This document shows, one piece after another, positions 11,476 to 22,844 of a stretch of DNA of 64,000 nucleotides (position 1 is its first letter; each line of letters opens with the position of its first letter). This DNA comes from Kalaharituber pfeilii (taxonomy: Eukaryota > Ascomycota > Pezizomycetes > Pezizales > Pezizaceae). The stretch covers positions 124,001 to 188,000 of the forward strand of contig WHUZ01000069.1 in assembly GCA_015179045.1 (NCBI GenBank), given 5' to 3'. The notes under the pieces are model-generated. The model saw only the letters and a list, made by a program, of their open reading frames with translations. It was not told the origin of the DNA and ran no database searches. The translations under genes were made by a program, and so were the position numbers.

Positions 11476-13526
11476 CATGCTGTTCCTTGAGGCCTACATT
11501 GCGCCTGTAAAAGTTCAGTTTTGTTTATTTACTTTACCTGTTTTTCTTCGTCTGAGATTGGCTTCAATGAGTGTTATCTTCTCAATATTAGAATGCTTGC
11601 GATTGTTGAAACAACAATTAGACGTCTCGCGGATTACTGTATTGGCAGGAATGATTGTACTCCTACTGTACTACATTGGTATAAGCTGCTGTGACAGCGT
11701 AATTCAGGCGGGTTATTACGTAACATTGTCTACCAGGATGGGATGCATAACTGAGATGTTGCGCATTTCCTGATTCCGTAACAAAAAATTTCTGTGAGTG
11801 CAAATCGCCCTCAAGTGGGCTCAAATTGAAGCCAGAGCATGGCAGAACATGGTGAACCATCCTCTGCATATTCATTGGGCCAATTTTACAGTATCTGAAT
11901 AGTGACCTATTTGGTATATATCAAATCAGATGCTGGACATACTCTGAGTTGCCAGGTATCAATGATTCTAGCAGACATCTTATTCATTTTGATGTATACT
12001 CTATGACCTATGCTGAGGAAGCATAGCAAGTTTGATGGTTACGGGTCACCACATCCGGAGGACGAGAGGCCTGCATATGTATCTCACAGATATCAGCGCC
12101 GCAAGCACGCAATAGAGTATACAGCAGCAATAAAGGTGTTACCGTCACGCAGTGCTTAAGAGCTGTACACAGTCTCAAAAGCGGCACAGCGGGCTAGGCA
12201 AATAGGCTAAATATGTAGAGAGTGGTACTGTTATATCCAAGAGTACATTTTCGGTTATGTAGGTACAGAGCAATACTGGGCTACTATGCACTGTAAAAGG
12301 TGTGCAGGCAAAGGCACGCATAGGAAGATGGCGGTGCTGGCTACTGGATTTGAGCGGTTGAGACCACCGTCGCAATGCTGCATGTCTGACTTATGCATGC
12401 CGATTACCCTACGGGTGTGGTGACCCCGTGACATCACCAAACTTACTATCCTTTTTTATAACTGACAAAATCTGGTACCGAGAGTATGTCAATTGAGGAT
12501 AAGATAGACAAATCGATAATCCGATACTATGTCAGTTGTGCGAGATGTGTCTAGGCTGCAAAGTATCATAGAACTCCGCAGGAGCGGCGTTGAAAAAAGC
12601 AATTGCAATGAGTTGATTCCATCCAAAATTGCTTTCACCTGTTTTTCCTATTCACTGGTATTCACACACAATATTGTACTGAGCTCAAAAGTTGCACAGT
12701 GCAAGCCATTAAACTTTCACAATGGCTTCTCATGACCAATTAATTCCTCATGTACAGGTTCCTTAAAATTATTTTCCGCTTCCATCTCTGCCATAGGCTG
12801 GTAGCCTGTATGCGAGGTTACCTGACCAAAACATAAAAAATAGAAATAAAAGGAAAGCTCATCTTCAATACACTGCCGTGTACCTATGTACCTTCCAGTA
12901 CCGGTGGATGCATGTTACATTGCCCTAAGTATGATAAACCTGGACAATTTGGAGAATTTGTGCTCAGCCAAAGAGACGATCCATCATGCTTTAAAAAACT
13001 CCTGAGCTCCACAGGGGAGGTCATCGTTGTATGTTGTAAAGTAGGCCACAGCTTCTCTACATCCAGCTACGCCACTGAATGCAATTTTTAGTTGTGGCTC
13101 GTAGACCTTTAATTCGCAAAGAAAGTCTCTACCATAGGGGAGATGGTCAGGTAATTTAGGATAGAGGATGGCTTGTAAGGGGAAATAAAAGTGCAAATGG
13201 AAATAAATCACCAGACGTGAGACAAAATCTTCAATCCATAGTCACCAGAAGGAAATCAAATGAACGTAAAATGGGACTCAAATGAAGCCTGGATGTAACG
13301 AGAGCTAAAAGCGAAGAACATATTAAGTTTATTATTAACATTAGACGCACGCCCATCATTACGCCCGAAACACCCGCCGCAGCTTAGGAAGTAGATATAA
13401 CTTTTTGAATCCCTAGTACATTCTGTGACAAACGAGAACAGAAATCCTTTACACAGCCTCCATCCCCCCCCGCACAGTCCTCTCAAGTACAAGCTCAGTT
13501 CTATCCACTCCATACCCTCAGACTCC
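11476..13526. other. Long region with no supported gene
   Basis: Only short unrelated frames. A C-family retroposon tail lies at about 12787-12850: CTGCCATAGGCTGGTAGCCT, then GAGGTTACCTGA and an A-rich tail. No clear target duplication was found for it. Confidence 0.45.
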
Positions 13527-14677
13527 TCACCTCCCAATATGCGTCCGAAACTCTTGCGGATTCGAGCTTACCCAGTCCTCACATGAGTCGGCCAACCCCG
13601 AGCACCCGGCCTGTGGCCACCTCCATGCGGCACCAGCCCAGTCCCCGCAGAAGGTGACGTCAAAAATGATATGGTTCCACCGAAAATGCTTGTTGATGTC
13701 ACATGGACCAGAGAACTGTGCTGCTGGTCGGCCCCAGTTTGCCGGTTCGGGCGTTGAGCCGTAAATATCTTCGGGCGCCGAGTCTCGCGGGAGGAACCAA
13801 ATCTTGATGAAGTCGGACGTCCACTCCAACGCGTAAAACCCTCCACCGCCAGCATTGAAGCCATCGCCATAGGAGTTTGGCGGGGGTCCTGCAAGATTGT
13901 TCCGATGGTGTCAGCTACGGCTGGAAGGCATCAAAACACGGATGAATAAACGAGGAGGACAAACAGAAATGGAACACCCCTGGTTACTCGTCTGCTCCTC
14001 CATGTAAGCATAACAATCCGTAGTAAGAACATGCCCGTCCATATCTGCTCATTGATCCTACACTCGCTACCTGTGTGCAATGCCATATGATTATTGGAGT
14101 TCATGTGCACCCCCTCAATAATATCAATTTCTCCGTCGAAGGGCCCATTATCGCGCCCCAGCATCCAGCTACAGCGCCCAAGTGATCCTAGTTAGTGTCA
14201 CAATCCTGACTCGAGGAACGCAACAAGGCACTCACAACGCGGGCCAGATACCACATATACTCCCGGCATATGCGTGAGGTCTAGAACGAACAAACCACGA
14301 GTGTATGCCTTTTTGGACTCGAGTCGAATGCTTTGCCGACCATGGGCGCTTGGTTCGTATGGTCCACACCGATGTAGACGCTGTCCCCGTTTTTGCGGAT
14401 GAGGCCTTGGTTCCAGGCGCGACCTTCATCGATGTATCTATTGAGCATTAGCACTACATTCATAGGGAAACGGCGTGTGCGGGAAGCAGAGGGGAGAATA
14501 TCAAACAACGTACCTGACGAATCCATTCGTGGGATCATGGCCGGTGAAGAAATCGAATTTGGAGAAGAAGTTGTCGGGGTTGTAGTCGTCCTCCAAGACA
14601 CTATACCACCCTGATACTCCAGTAAGGAGTGACAACATCGGTAGTCCGAATCGCAGGGACAACAATATTGGTCGCAT
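13527..14677 (-). pseudogene. GH16 family endo-beta-glucanase, secreted; frame broken in homopolymers
   Basis: Glycoside hydrolase family 16, probably a secreted endo-1,3(4)-beta-glucanase. Start ATG at 14677 gives a signal peptide (MRPILLSLRFGLPMLSLLTG). Exons are about 14514-14677, 14236-14437, 13965-14168 and 13527-13888. The catalytic motif GEIDIIEG is present with both glutamates and the central Asp, preceded by CGIWPAFWMLGRDNGPFDG-type sequence. The C-terminus (EWTSDFIKIWFLPRD, RWNHIIFDVTFCGDWAG) is typical of the fungal family. The frame slips by one base at AAAAA near 14323, at the GGG near 14265 and at the GGG near 14042, and possibly at the CCCCC at the start of the last exon. Each slip is explained by one missing base in a homopolymer. 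Either it is a young pseudogene or the assembly has homopolymer errors; with the bases restored the family fit is complete. Confidence 0.8.
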
Positions 14678-14992
14678 TGCCGGCAAAGATTTTGGAGGTT
14701 CTTGCATATAATGCGTGACTGACAAAGGCAGGATGGAAATTAAAAGGGCAGCAAACGGTGTAAAACCTCATCACGCGGACGATGGCGATTGAGCTAGAAA
14801 AGCATTCTTTATAGCCACATTCATTGTTCTGGGTACTTCTCGGAGGGATTTTTACTAGAGTGTTGTCCTTGATACTGCGAAGCCAGGTGCCTTGTCACCT
14901 GTATGGCTGTGAGTGTAACCAGGAGATAATTACTATTACTATTGTAGGTATCTGCAGGCTTGGCACTTGCTCAGCCTTCCGCTACAGCACTT

Positions 14993-15049
14993 TGTTTTGG
15001 TTTTTTATCACATAACCCCGCTTGCAGCTGTTCGCCATGGCAGGGCGGT
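14993..15049 (-). mobile_element. Micro-retroposon (A family)
   Basis: The minus strand reads CCGCCCTGCCATGGCGAACA, GCGGGGTTATGTGAT and an impure A tail. TACAGCACTT flanks it (14983-14992 and 15050-15059). Insert length is 57 bp. Confidence 0.88.
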
Positions 15050-15059
15050 TACAGCACTT

Positions 15060-16217
15060 GGGGAAACTTTTATGAACATGCTTCTGAAGTAGTATTTGTC
15101 GTGGCGCGGGTTGAACGAGATAGTTCAGGGTGACCTGCCAAAACACAAACGCAATCATCCATGCCACGCCCATTTGAAAAATCAACTTTGTGGGATAATT
15201 CGATTTAGATTCCCTATGCATCCGGTCATCCTACCACAAAAATTAAATCGTTACACAATGACACAGATCCCTGCAAAGGCAAACCATTTCACAACATTGG
15301 TTCTCCCAGAATGCAAGCCACGAACAGTAAGCATGCCTCAAATGGCGGTTAACTAACTTTAACTGTCAAGAAAGTATTTTGGCAGGGTTATGATTACAGT
15401 AGCCAGGTAAAAAAGCAGGACTCTTCCCGATGACGAATATCAAGTAGGTAGAGAATGCGCTCTGCCACGAATTAATATCAGTTGCCGAAAGGGTGGAGCT
15501 CAATAGAATCGCTTCGTACAGCCAAAGGCTCGTGGACATCCCTGGTCACCGCATGTGCATATATTTTCGCCATCTCTACCAACACAAGTGTAACCTACAG
15601 GCTTGTTGGAATTAAGCGGGCGCTGAGTACGGTTTTCGGAGACATATCGGAAAGTTTCCATTACGTTCCCGTAGAGGCCTTCCACACTAGGCTTAACTAC
15701 TAAGCAATGGCTGTGATTTGCAAATGGGAATGTCGTGCTCAACCGGTTTAGTCTCTAGCAAACAGCCGTAAAAACTCCTTGGAATAAGAGAACATCCGTG
15801 GACGAAAATGAAGGGTATTCAGACTAAAATTCTACCTTTTTTTTTTACTTTTTTTTTTTTCTTATTCAAAATCATCATATGTCCAAGTATTTGAGGGGAG
15901 GCTTGCAATTCTTAAGGAAATCCGTCATGTGCTCGAGAATACTCACAGGATATGTCTGACATACGTCAACGGTCAAGTATGCAACAGAAAAAAAATCGAG
16001 TATAAGTGAATAAGATATAGATTATGCAACCCAGAATTTTTTATCTCAGCGCTCCACAGCATTAGTATGAGACTATAACTACACAGCAGCTATATGACCA
16101 TGATGCAGCTACTTTCCCACTAGGAACCGCATACAAACCAACAATTTACGTCTGGATTTGGCAAGTATTCGGTCTAAGTATTCGCTAAAACAAAAGGGGA
16201 CTCAGAGAAGGAAAAAT
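15060..16217. other. Region with no supported gene
   Basis: Short frames only. Two T-rich stretches at 15839-15862 are not attached to a recognisable LINE tail. The right edge adjoins the truncated Gypsy element. Confidence 0.4.
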
Positions 16218-16583
16218 TCATATTACTAAATATATAGTACCACTACCGTTGACATGTACTTGAACAGTTTTCCAGAAAGATGGATATTTGGAAGATGGTG
16301 TAAGATAGATTTGCCGCTCCTGCGCTCGGTCCTTGCGTTTGGCGTCGAAAAACCGCTTATTGTGCATCCGGCTTTTTCTCAGATTCTCCGCAGCCGTTTT
16401 CAAGTCCTCCTCTGTTGCGACGTATGCAATTGGCTTTCCATTAATCATTTCTACTACTTCCACAGAGTCATCTTCCTCAACTGTAATACAACTAGCCTCA
16501 AACATCTCACATTCTTTGTTTCGGAATTGCGCTGCGACCCATTCTCGTTGCCATTCGATTTTTCCATCCTTTTCTGTGGGCAC
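16218..16583 (-). pseudogene. Gypsy pol C-terminus (after integrase), degenerate
   Basis: The frame includes YVATEEDLKTAAENLRKSRM and NKRFFDAKRKDRAQE, the typical end of fungal Gypsy polyproteins following the integrase. After RAQE the sequence departs from the copy at 27699-27965, which continues LQIGGLVLVYNSQLN, so this copy is truncated there. Confidence 0.7.
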
Positions 16584-19376
16584 TGGAACCCGAATTGAGC
16601 CGCCTACCCCTCTTGCCCAAGGTATCGAACTGGCCCTTGCTGATGAACATCCCCTCGCGCTAGAGCCTTCCTTAACTCTTCACAAGATTCCCTCCAATGC
16701 ATGCCCCCATCCCAATAGCACACTCGGATATTAACTCTATTTGCTGTGGGCGGATAATCACGATTACCATATTGTGTGGGCGAATAATACGGCTTAGGTT
16801 GTAGGGCCTTTATCTGTGCGATTTGCTCTTCGATTTGCCGTTGTGCTTTCGCTTAATAGCGCCTAAGCTCCTTCATCATTTTCGAGATTTCGTCGACGTC
16901 CTTATCCTTACCCACGATCCCGGAAGTTGCCTTGCTAGTTTCGGACTGCGAATGCGATTTCGGTTGCAATTGCGGCTGAAAATACGTTCTGGAACCGTTC
17001 TGAGCTTCGTTTTCGGCCAGGCGTTTAACCTTCCACAACTTCATCTGCGAGTCGTCTTTGGTGCATAACCCTAGTGCCTCCTTTTTCAATGTTGCCCAAA
17101 CCTGCTTCGTTGTGGTTGTATCCTCCATATCAATTTCACACTTCTTACACAGCTTATCACCTAGCTTATCGGAAAATGCCTGCAGGAAGAGAAAGACTCG
17201 GGTATGCTCATTGATAATTCCTTTCGCAAACAGCTGATCTGCCCTCTCCGCAAAATCGAAGATAAAAGCTCGGAATTGCGAAGGCGTTGGGTCCAAGGTG
17301 TCACGCATTGTGCGAGCGATTGATTGAAGGTATGCTTCAGTATACTTACGCTGCTCTGTATCGTCGTCCTTAAATTCCTCAAGGAACTCATTCTTGAACT
17401 CGTTCCAGCTGGTAATCTGCTTGAAGTGAACCATGGTTTTGATATACTTGCTAACAATCTTGTCGCAGTATACTGTGTTCTACCGGGATATTGCGCATTT
17501 TCGGGTGACTAATAAATGACTTGTCAAAATTCAACGACTTGTTCAATTGACTTCAAAATAAATACAATGCATCTAGATACATGTAGAAACCTATTTCAGA
17601 CCTCGTTTAAGCACACAGAAATTTTTCAGGTGGGGCCATTTTGGTAACATACCTATTTGGGAAGGACAGACACTTGAAGGTCTAACTTTTGCAGAATCAT
17701 TTCCTAAGTCTCACAGCCATTTGGTAGATGCTCTTGTGGGTCTAGATGGTGGGTGCGAAGTAGGAAAGAGCTGGCGTCTTGTGGGCGGAAGTGGTGTCTG
17801 AACAACTATAGTATCCAAAGTGGTATCTGAGGCAGCATCAGATGTTTCAGAGTCATCTGTATCAGACCAGGCTTCTGGTGACTCTGAAGCAATTCTAGCT
17901 TGTTTGCGAGTACGTTGGGATGGTTGACGCTTGTTTTTGGCCTGTGGTTGCTGTGACTTCGGCTTGGATGTTCTTTTTTTTTTTCGGTTTTTGCTTCTTT
18001 TGCTCTTCCATCTCTAGCTGCTTCCTGAGCCTGATAATATCCTTTCCAGTGATGGGCCCAATGACTGGAAGACGTCTTTGGTCCTTTGTCTCGAGTTTTT
18101 TACCACGCCTCTTGAGTTTCATATTGATATCTCAACCTCAGTCATTGCTCCTAATGCTGCTGATGAGAGTGTAAGAAATGACTTTTTGATTTCTGACTGA
18201 GAGGCATTTGGAAGTCGTTGAATGAAGCGAATGGTACGACTTTTGAGTGCTCTTGGTGTTCTAGGAGTATAGACACTATGGGAGGATATTGGACGTACTG
18301 GAGAGAGGTATTTTTCGATAGCTGTATGTTGCATATTGCCAAGGGGGATTCTATAGTTGCTAGGATATATTCTAGTCCCTGCCCATCTAGACTTGATATT
18401 CTGCTCCGTAAAGGCACGCTCTCGAGCTGTCTTAAGCATTGGCTAAAAATTTCCTTTTCTAATAATATCAAAATTCTCTCTAGTAAAGGTATCCACCTCT
18501 TGACTATAGGCATGTTGTAGAGGTGCAAATAACCCAACATCTAAAGGCTGTAGAAGATGCGTTGAGTGTGGGGGAAGACAAAACACTAACATATCATGCT
18601 CCAGACACCATGAAAGAAATTCCCAAGAGCAATGAGAGGCATGTCCATCTAGAAACAATACAAGACGATGAGTTTTTTTGGACAATTTCGTTGCTAGGGG
18701 GTAAAAATGATTCTGCAAATAGTCTTGACCGATTTTATTATCTGTCCATCCCTTAGGTGAGTGGTTAAATCTTGCTTCCTTATCCTCTGGAGTTATACCT
18801 GCATACCATCCTGCTACATGAGCTTTTCCTTTATATTTCATATATGCAGGTAATACTTTACCGGCTGCATTAATTGTCTCAATATCTGTAATTATTTCTC
18901 TGTTTCCATCCACCCTCTCTCGCACATGCTTTCTCCCAGCTCTACAAATCACTTTGCATTTGCTTCCTCTTCCTAACATAAACCCTTTCTCATCCATATT
19001 CCATATATTCTCTGCGAGTATCTTATTCCTTGCTATCACTTTTTGCGCTGCCTGAATAAACCTTTTTACCACTTCCGGATTATTTGCTACTGCCCGCTGG
19101 CGCTCCTGAGCTGTTGCTAACTTCTGTTTGACCTCTGGGTGTCTTTTCACAAACCTGCGTACCCAATTTTTACCTAAATCTTGCTTAATACCCCCCTTAC
19201 ATTTAATTATTAAACTAGTAGCAATCTCTCTCAAAGTTTCTATCTCAATAGGAAATCCCATATCATCCATTCGCTCAAGATATCTTACCACTGCCTTCTC
19301 CTGCTCTTTATCTAGGTGCTGCTGACTCTCATGACTAATGTCACAGCCCACGCCCTACAGTCTCCGCACATCAAGC

Positions 19377-19675
19377 CACGACCGCCGGCAAGCCACGACC
19401 GCCGGCAAGCCACGACCGCCGGCAAGCCACGACCGCCGGCAAGCCACGACCGCCGGCAAGCCACGACCGCCGGCAAGCCACGACCGCCGGCAAGCCACGA
19501 CCGCCGGCAAGCCACGACCGCCGGCAAGCCACGACCGCCGGCAAGCCACGACCGCCGGCAAGCCACGACCGCCGGCAAGCCACGACCGCCGGCAAGCCAC
19601 GACCGCCGGCAAGCCACGACCGCCGGCAAGCCATTACCACCGGCAAGCTACGACCGCCGGCAAGCCGTGACCGCC
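19377..19675 (+). repeat. 17-bp GC-rich minisatellite inside the solo LTR
   Basis: About 15 identical units of GCCACGACCGCCGGCAA, then degenerate units (GCCATTACCACCGGCAA, GCTACGACCGCCGGCAA). Because 17 is not a multiple of 3, open frames in all directions are artefacts of the repeat. Confidence 0.95.
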
Positions 19676-19729
19676 TCCTGCCAACAGCCGGCAAGCTCAT
19701 AGAACCGGCTAGCTACATGTAGCTAGCAA

Positions 19730-19820
19730 CCTGCCAGTATAGCCCGCCTGCCAGTACAGCCCGCCTGCCAGTATAGCCCGCCTGCCAGTATCGCCCGCCT
19801 GCCAGTATCGCCCGCCTGCC
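19730..19820 (+). repeat. Second 17-bp minisatellite in the same LTR
   Basis: Five to six units of GCCTGCCAGTATAGCCC with T/C and A/C variants at two positions. The period equals that of the neighbouring array but the unit differs. Confidence 0.9.
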
Positions 19821-20755
19821 ATGAAAACTCTGCCTTCACCACTCTGTTCTTACTTCTGCCCTCGTCGCTGCTTCTACCTTTGTATTATGCTTCTCAGGTA
19901 ATGAACCTATCATGTATATATAGGCTCTATCTTGCCCTCATGTAAATAGTTCCTTCTCTCCTTGTCTGTTGTCTTGTCTCCTTAATAGACCCATATGGTT
20001 CCTCGCAGTCTATATGTTCTTGTTATTCTTGTCAATCCCTAGATCCAATTCAGTACTTGGTCTTCTCTGCCTTTTCACCATAGCCTGCCATCGCCGTTGA
20101 ACTGGAACCGCTGAACTGCTCCTGTCAAACCTCTCTTGTCAAGTTTGTCAGGCTTCTGCCATTCAGCGCTTGCAAAACTACTGTTACCCTGAACCGGTCG
20201 TATCCCTTAGCAGCACCAGCTTGCCGCCGCGTGACAACTAACTTTATGAGTAGTAGTCTTCCCCTTATATCTATTTCTCACTGTAGCTTCAGCTAGTCCT
20301 AAAAGGTCTGCTGCTCTCCGAACTGACTTGAACTTACCATCTTTGAGGCCCTTAATAGCCTCCTGGATTTTCGCTTCTTGATCTTTTGCCATGGCTGGGT
20401 TCTATAGACCTCTGGGAATGATTGTTGTTGTGTTGCTGTGCCCCACAATGCCCCGCAACTGTAGTGTTATCAAGTAAACGCGCTAGCGCACTAGCGCCAC
20501 GCTAGTGCGCAACATCCCGGTCGTGCGCAATATCCCGGTAGAACATAGTAGCGGGAGCTTCTTTATGCGGTATTCGTCACTGCAATCAACAGTCAGATCC
20601 TCCCAGGTCATTAGAAAGTCCATTGCGTTATTGCCATCGAAGTGTGGGGCACCAGGCTGGTGTGGAAGCGGGAAGAAATAAGTTGCAGGTGCGTGAGTAA
20701 CAGTGGGTTGAGCTGTCTGAACTGACCCTTGCGAAACGGAAGCACTCTCAGCCAT

Positions 20756-21671
20756 GGTTGCTATTGCCTTCTCAAGTGCTTGGATAGATAAACGAAGTTG
20801 CTGAGTCCAATGATCGATTACTGATAAACGGTCCTTTCTTCTGCTGGATGCGGGTGCTAAGTATCGTTTCGAGCGAAGACGAGAGTGACCAGTGCGAGAG
20901 TACGGTGTGTGGAAATGCGAGGTAGTGCGAGGTGTGCAAGGCGTACAAGGTGTGGTGCGGTACGAAGGTGCGGTGCGGTGCGGTGCGAAGGTGCGAGGAC
21001 GAGGAGGTGCGAAGGTGCGGTGAGGGCGAGAAAGAAGAAGAGGAATGTGCGGGGAATGAAGGAAGAGCGAGGTGTGCTGATGAAGCGTGCAGTGCTGCTT
21101 CTTCTGACGGTGTGTGCCCTCTGAGCTTCCTCATATCTTCAGAAACGCTACCATACCTAGTACCAAAAGAGCTACCGTCATCATTTCCGCTTGCCGTGCG
21201 GTTCAGTTCCAATATGCCAAAAATGATGGTAGATATTACCAAACTTGGAAAGGTGGCGAAATGGCTAATGATGGCGACTCCAACTAAAATCACTAGACTA
21301 TCCGGCTGTCCATTCAGATACCCCGCCACGTGCTTTGCCACATGCTTGGTAAGCCTTGACTCCATTCTTGTTACGATACCGAAGACCCTTATCACTCTGG
21401 AAAATTGTTCCTCTAACACTATCTCTATGGCGTTTTTCAGGGTCTCCAGCTGTTCCCACTTTCCTAAGCGTTGAGTTGACCCTCCGTAGTGCGAGTATGA
21501 GATACAGATGTGTGCGAGGGGTGCGACTTGTGCGAAGCGTGCGAAGCGTGCGAGTATGCAAGAGTGCGAGTTGTGCGAGTTTATGCTAGCCCAAAGCTGC
21601 CGGAAGATGCCCAAGATGCGAGTTATCGTAGGTTCGTTCTTCAGCCACAGCTCTCCGGTCGAAGGGACCAT
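20756..21671 (-). other. Gypsy 5' leader with a long open frame of unknown origin
   Basis: The segment between LTR and gag start is open for about 300 codons on the minus strand. One part (ETLKNAIEIVLEEQFSRVIR, AGYLNGQPDSLVILVGVAII) looks less repetitive than its flanks; the other parts are GTGCGAG-type low-complexity repeats (around 20890-21010 and 21480-21580). I do not recognise a family. It may be a captured sequence or chance. Confidence 0.4.
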
Positions 21672-21960
21672 TGTAAGATAGACAGATAGTATCAACTACT
21701 GCCTTGCGATGGACCGGAGCGGTGAGAACTGGCAGAACGAACGTACGACCAAATGCGAGTGCGAGTGCGAAAAGAAGAGAAGAAGGTTGTTGATTGTATG
21801 TGCTACAGTACAGAGAGTCTATATATACGATATCGCCTCACGTGCTGCCCTTATCTCCACGTGCCTTCCATGCCAAGCCTGCCATTACCCATTCCGTCGC
21901 GTCGGGGACATTAAATAATAACAAGCCGTCACCACAATGGGAGCAGAACAATCCACAAAC
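21672..21960 (-). repeat. Gypsy 5' LTR (outer element)
   Basis: The segment starting TGTAAGATAGACAGATAGTA is nearly identical over about 150 bp to 26238-26387. The minus strand continues into a U3-like part with TATATATAGAC near 21830. The outer boundary is approximate. A related U3 fragment (GATAAGGGCAGCACGTGAGG) lies at 25891-25910. Confidence 0.7.
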
Positions 21961-21969
21961 AACCACGGC

Positions 21970-22840
21970 ACGAAATGTCCCCTATCGCAAAATGTATGTC
22001 CTTGGAGAGGTGGCGAAAAGGTAGTCTCATACCAAGCCCCTAGGCGAAAAGGTAATATATTGGTGCACTAGAATAATTTACAAATGGTATTTGGGCGGGG
22101 GCACAGGAGGGCTCTTGAAAATAAAGAATACAAGCAATATGCCTGGGTCCGATGCCAACTTGTTTATATCAGTAAGAAGAAAATTGCGGTTTCCAGAGAA
22201 TCAATTGTAATGCATGTTCAAGTGAGATGACTTGCCTGCCGGCTCACCGTCGCCTCTTCGGGGGTAGCAAGATTCGTCCGGAACACTCTCATGATGCCAG
22301 TTTCTAAGCAAGTCGCCACGAGAATTTTCTGCCATGAGTCCGACCAAAGTTGCGGAATGAAGGTAAATACACCTCCCAAGGCCGAAGACACAATATCACT
22401 GCACCTAGCATAATCAGGAATTTTCGGAAGTTGTTTCGGGCTACCGGTGGTTCCGTATGCAAAGCAAGATCCAAATTTTTTCAGCAAATAGAGGAGTGTT
22501 TTTGTTCTTTTTCCACGTTTATTGGATATAAATATCTTTAGAATTGAGTGTTGTCGGAAATATACAGTCTTAAGCTCAGGTTTCCGGATTTCGGAAGGGA
22601 AATTCTCAAGATTTGGCACCTTGCTAAGGCAACATATTTGTTTCCCAAACCCTGAAAAAGTTCGTGGTTTGTAAAACCTCTCTATTGCAAGGGTACAGTA
22701 CGAGCTACTTAACTGACTCAGAATTCACTTCGAAGCTAATTTATAATAGCAGCTCATGAGGCAATTCCCATTCATCTACGAATTCTTGTATCAATTACAA
22801 TGAAACTGCATGCTGTAAGAACCCCTATATCCCTTCACGC
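21970..22840. other. Region with no supported gene
   Basis: Short overlapping frames with no recognisable domain and no repeat seen. Confidence 0.4.
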
Positions 22841-22844
22841 AACT

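Larger units (their letters stand above)
19339..20236 (+). mobile_element. Solo LTR (898 bp) with 5-bp target duplication, containing minisatellites
   Basis: The ends are TGTCAC and GTGACA, with ACTAA duplicated on both sides (19334-19338 and 20237-20241), as expected for an LTR retrotransposon integrase. Removing the LTR plus one ACTAA restores the transposase frame exactly. A TATATATAGG box near 19914 followed by TAAATAG and TTAATAG suggests the plus strand is the transcribed orientation. No internal retrotransposon sequence is present, so it is a recombination remnant. Confidence 0.92.
17895..20392 (-). pseudogene. Pogo-type DDE transposase, broken by a solo LTR
   Basis: The N-terminal helix-turn-helix starts at 20392 (MAKDQEAKIQEAIKGLKDGK, then FKSVRRAADLLGLAEATVRN). 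The solo LTR at 19339-20236 interrupts it; removing LTR and one ACTAA copy rejoins the frame as HKVS-HESQQHLDKEQEKA. The CENP-B-like second domain (GKNWVRRFVKRHPEV) and the DDE_1 core follow: NMDEKGFMLGRG (first Asp), LFLDGHASH (second Asp) and LLQPLDVGLFAPLQ (third Asp). A TAG stop at 18443-18445 interrupts NF-PMLKTARERAF; a further frame change near 18119 leads to a basic C-terminus. Inactive. Confidence 0.88.
17473..20548 (-). mobile_element. Fot1/pogo DNA transposon inserted at TA in Gypsy gag
   Basis: The ends are inverted repeats of about 25 bp: left CTGTGTTCTACCGGGATATT, right (reverse complement) CTATGTTCTACCGGGATATT, both continuing GCGCA. TA lies at both junctions, and excision rejoins the gag frame. 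The transposase is on the minus strand. The element contains a solo LTR (19339-20236) and is about 2.2 kb without it. Confidence 0.88.
16600..20755 (-). pseudogene. Gypsy gag, split by a pogo transposon
   Basis: Gag starts with ATG at 20755 (MAESASVSQGSVQTAQP), then PHFDGNNAMDFLMTWEDL and DEYRIKKLPL. It is interrupted at 20549 and continues at 17470 with YCDKIVSKYI, SWNEFKNEFLEEFKDDD and FAERADQLFAKGIINEHTR, the usual retrotransposon gag block. Removing the pogo element with one TA copy restores the frame through KLPL-YCDK. The C-terminal part has a Gln/Ser-rich linker, then a knuckle-like CYWDGGMHWRESCEEL near 16685. A stop near 16855 and a lost frame afterwards show this copy is dead. Confidence 0.8.
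16218..21960 (-). mobile_element. Non-autonomous Gypsy retrotransposon, outer layer of a three-level nest
   Basis: On the minus strand the order is LTR (from 21672 upward), a leader of about 0.9 kb, gag starting at 20755, a gag zinc-knuckle region near 16700 and the C-terminal end of pol at 16300-16583. Protease, reverse transcriptase, RNase H and the integrase core are missing. The same gag-to-pol-end junction occurs in the copy at 26.2-28.6 kb, so the deletion is a family trait and not a local accident. A pogo transposon sits inside gag at 17473-20548. The 3' end near 16.2-16.3 kb is truncated; no second LTR was seen. Confidence 0.8.

Noticed and set aside
19377..19675. Proteins of 85-128 aa encoded on both strands
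   Set aside because: They are produced by the 17-bp repeat, which stays open in many frames. No start context, no homology.
19377..19675. CRISPR-like 17-bp direct repeats
   Set aside because: Units are contiguous with no spacers; this is a minisatellite in an LTR.
22218..22619. 133-aa minus-strand frame as a gene
   Set aside because: No domain, no intron signals and atypical composition. Could be real, but the evidence is too weak to list.
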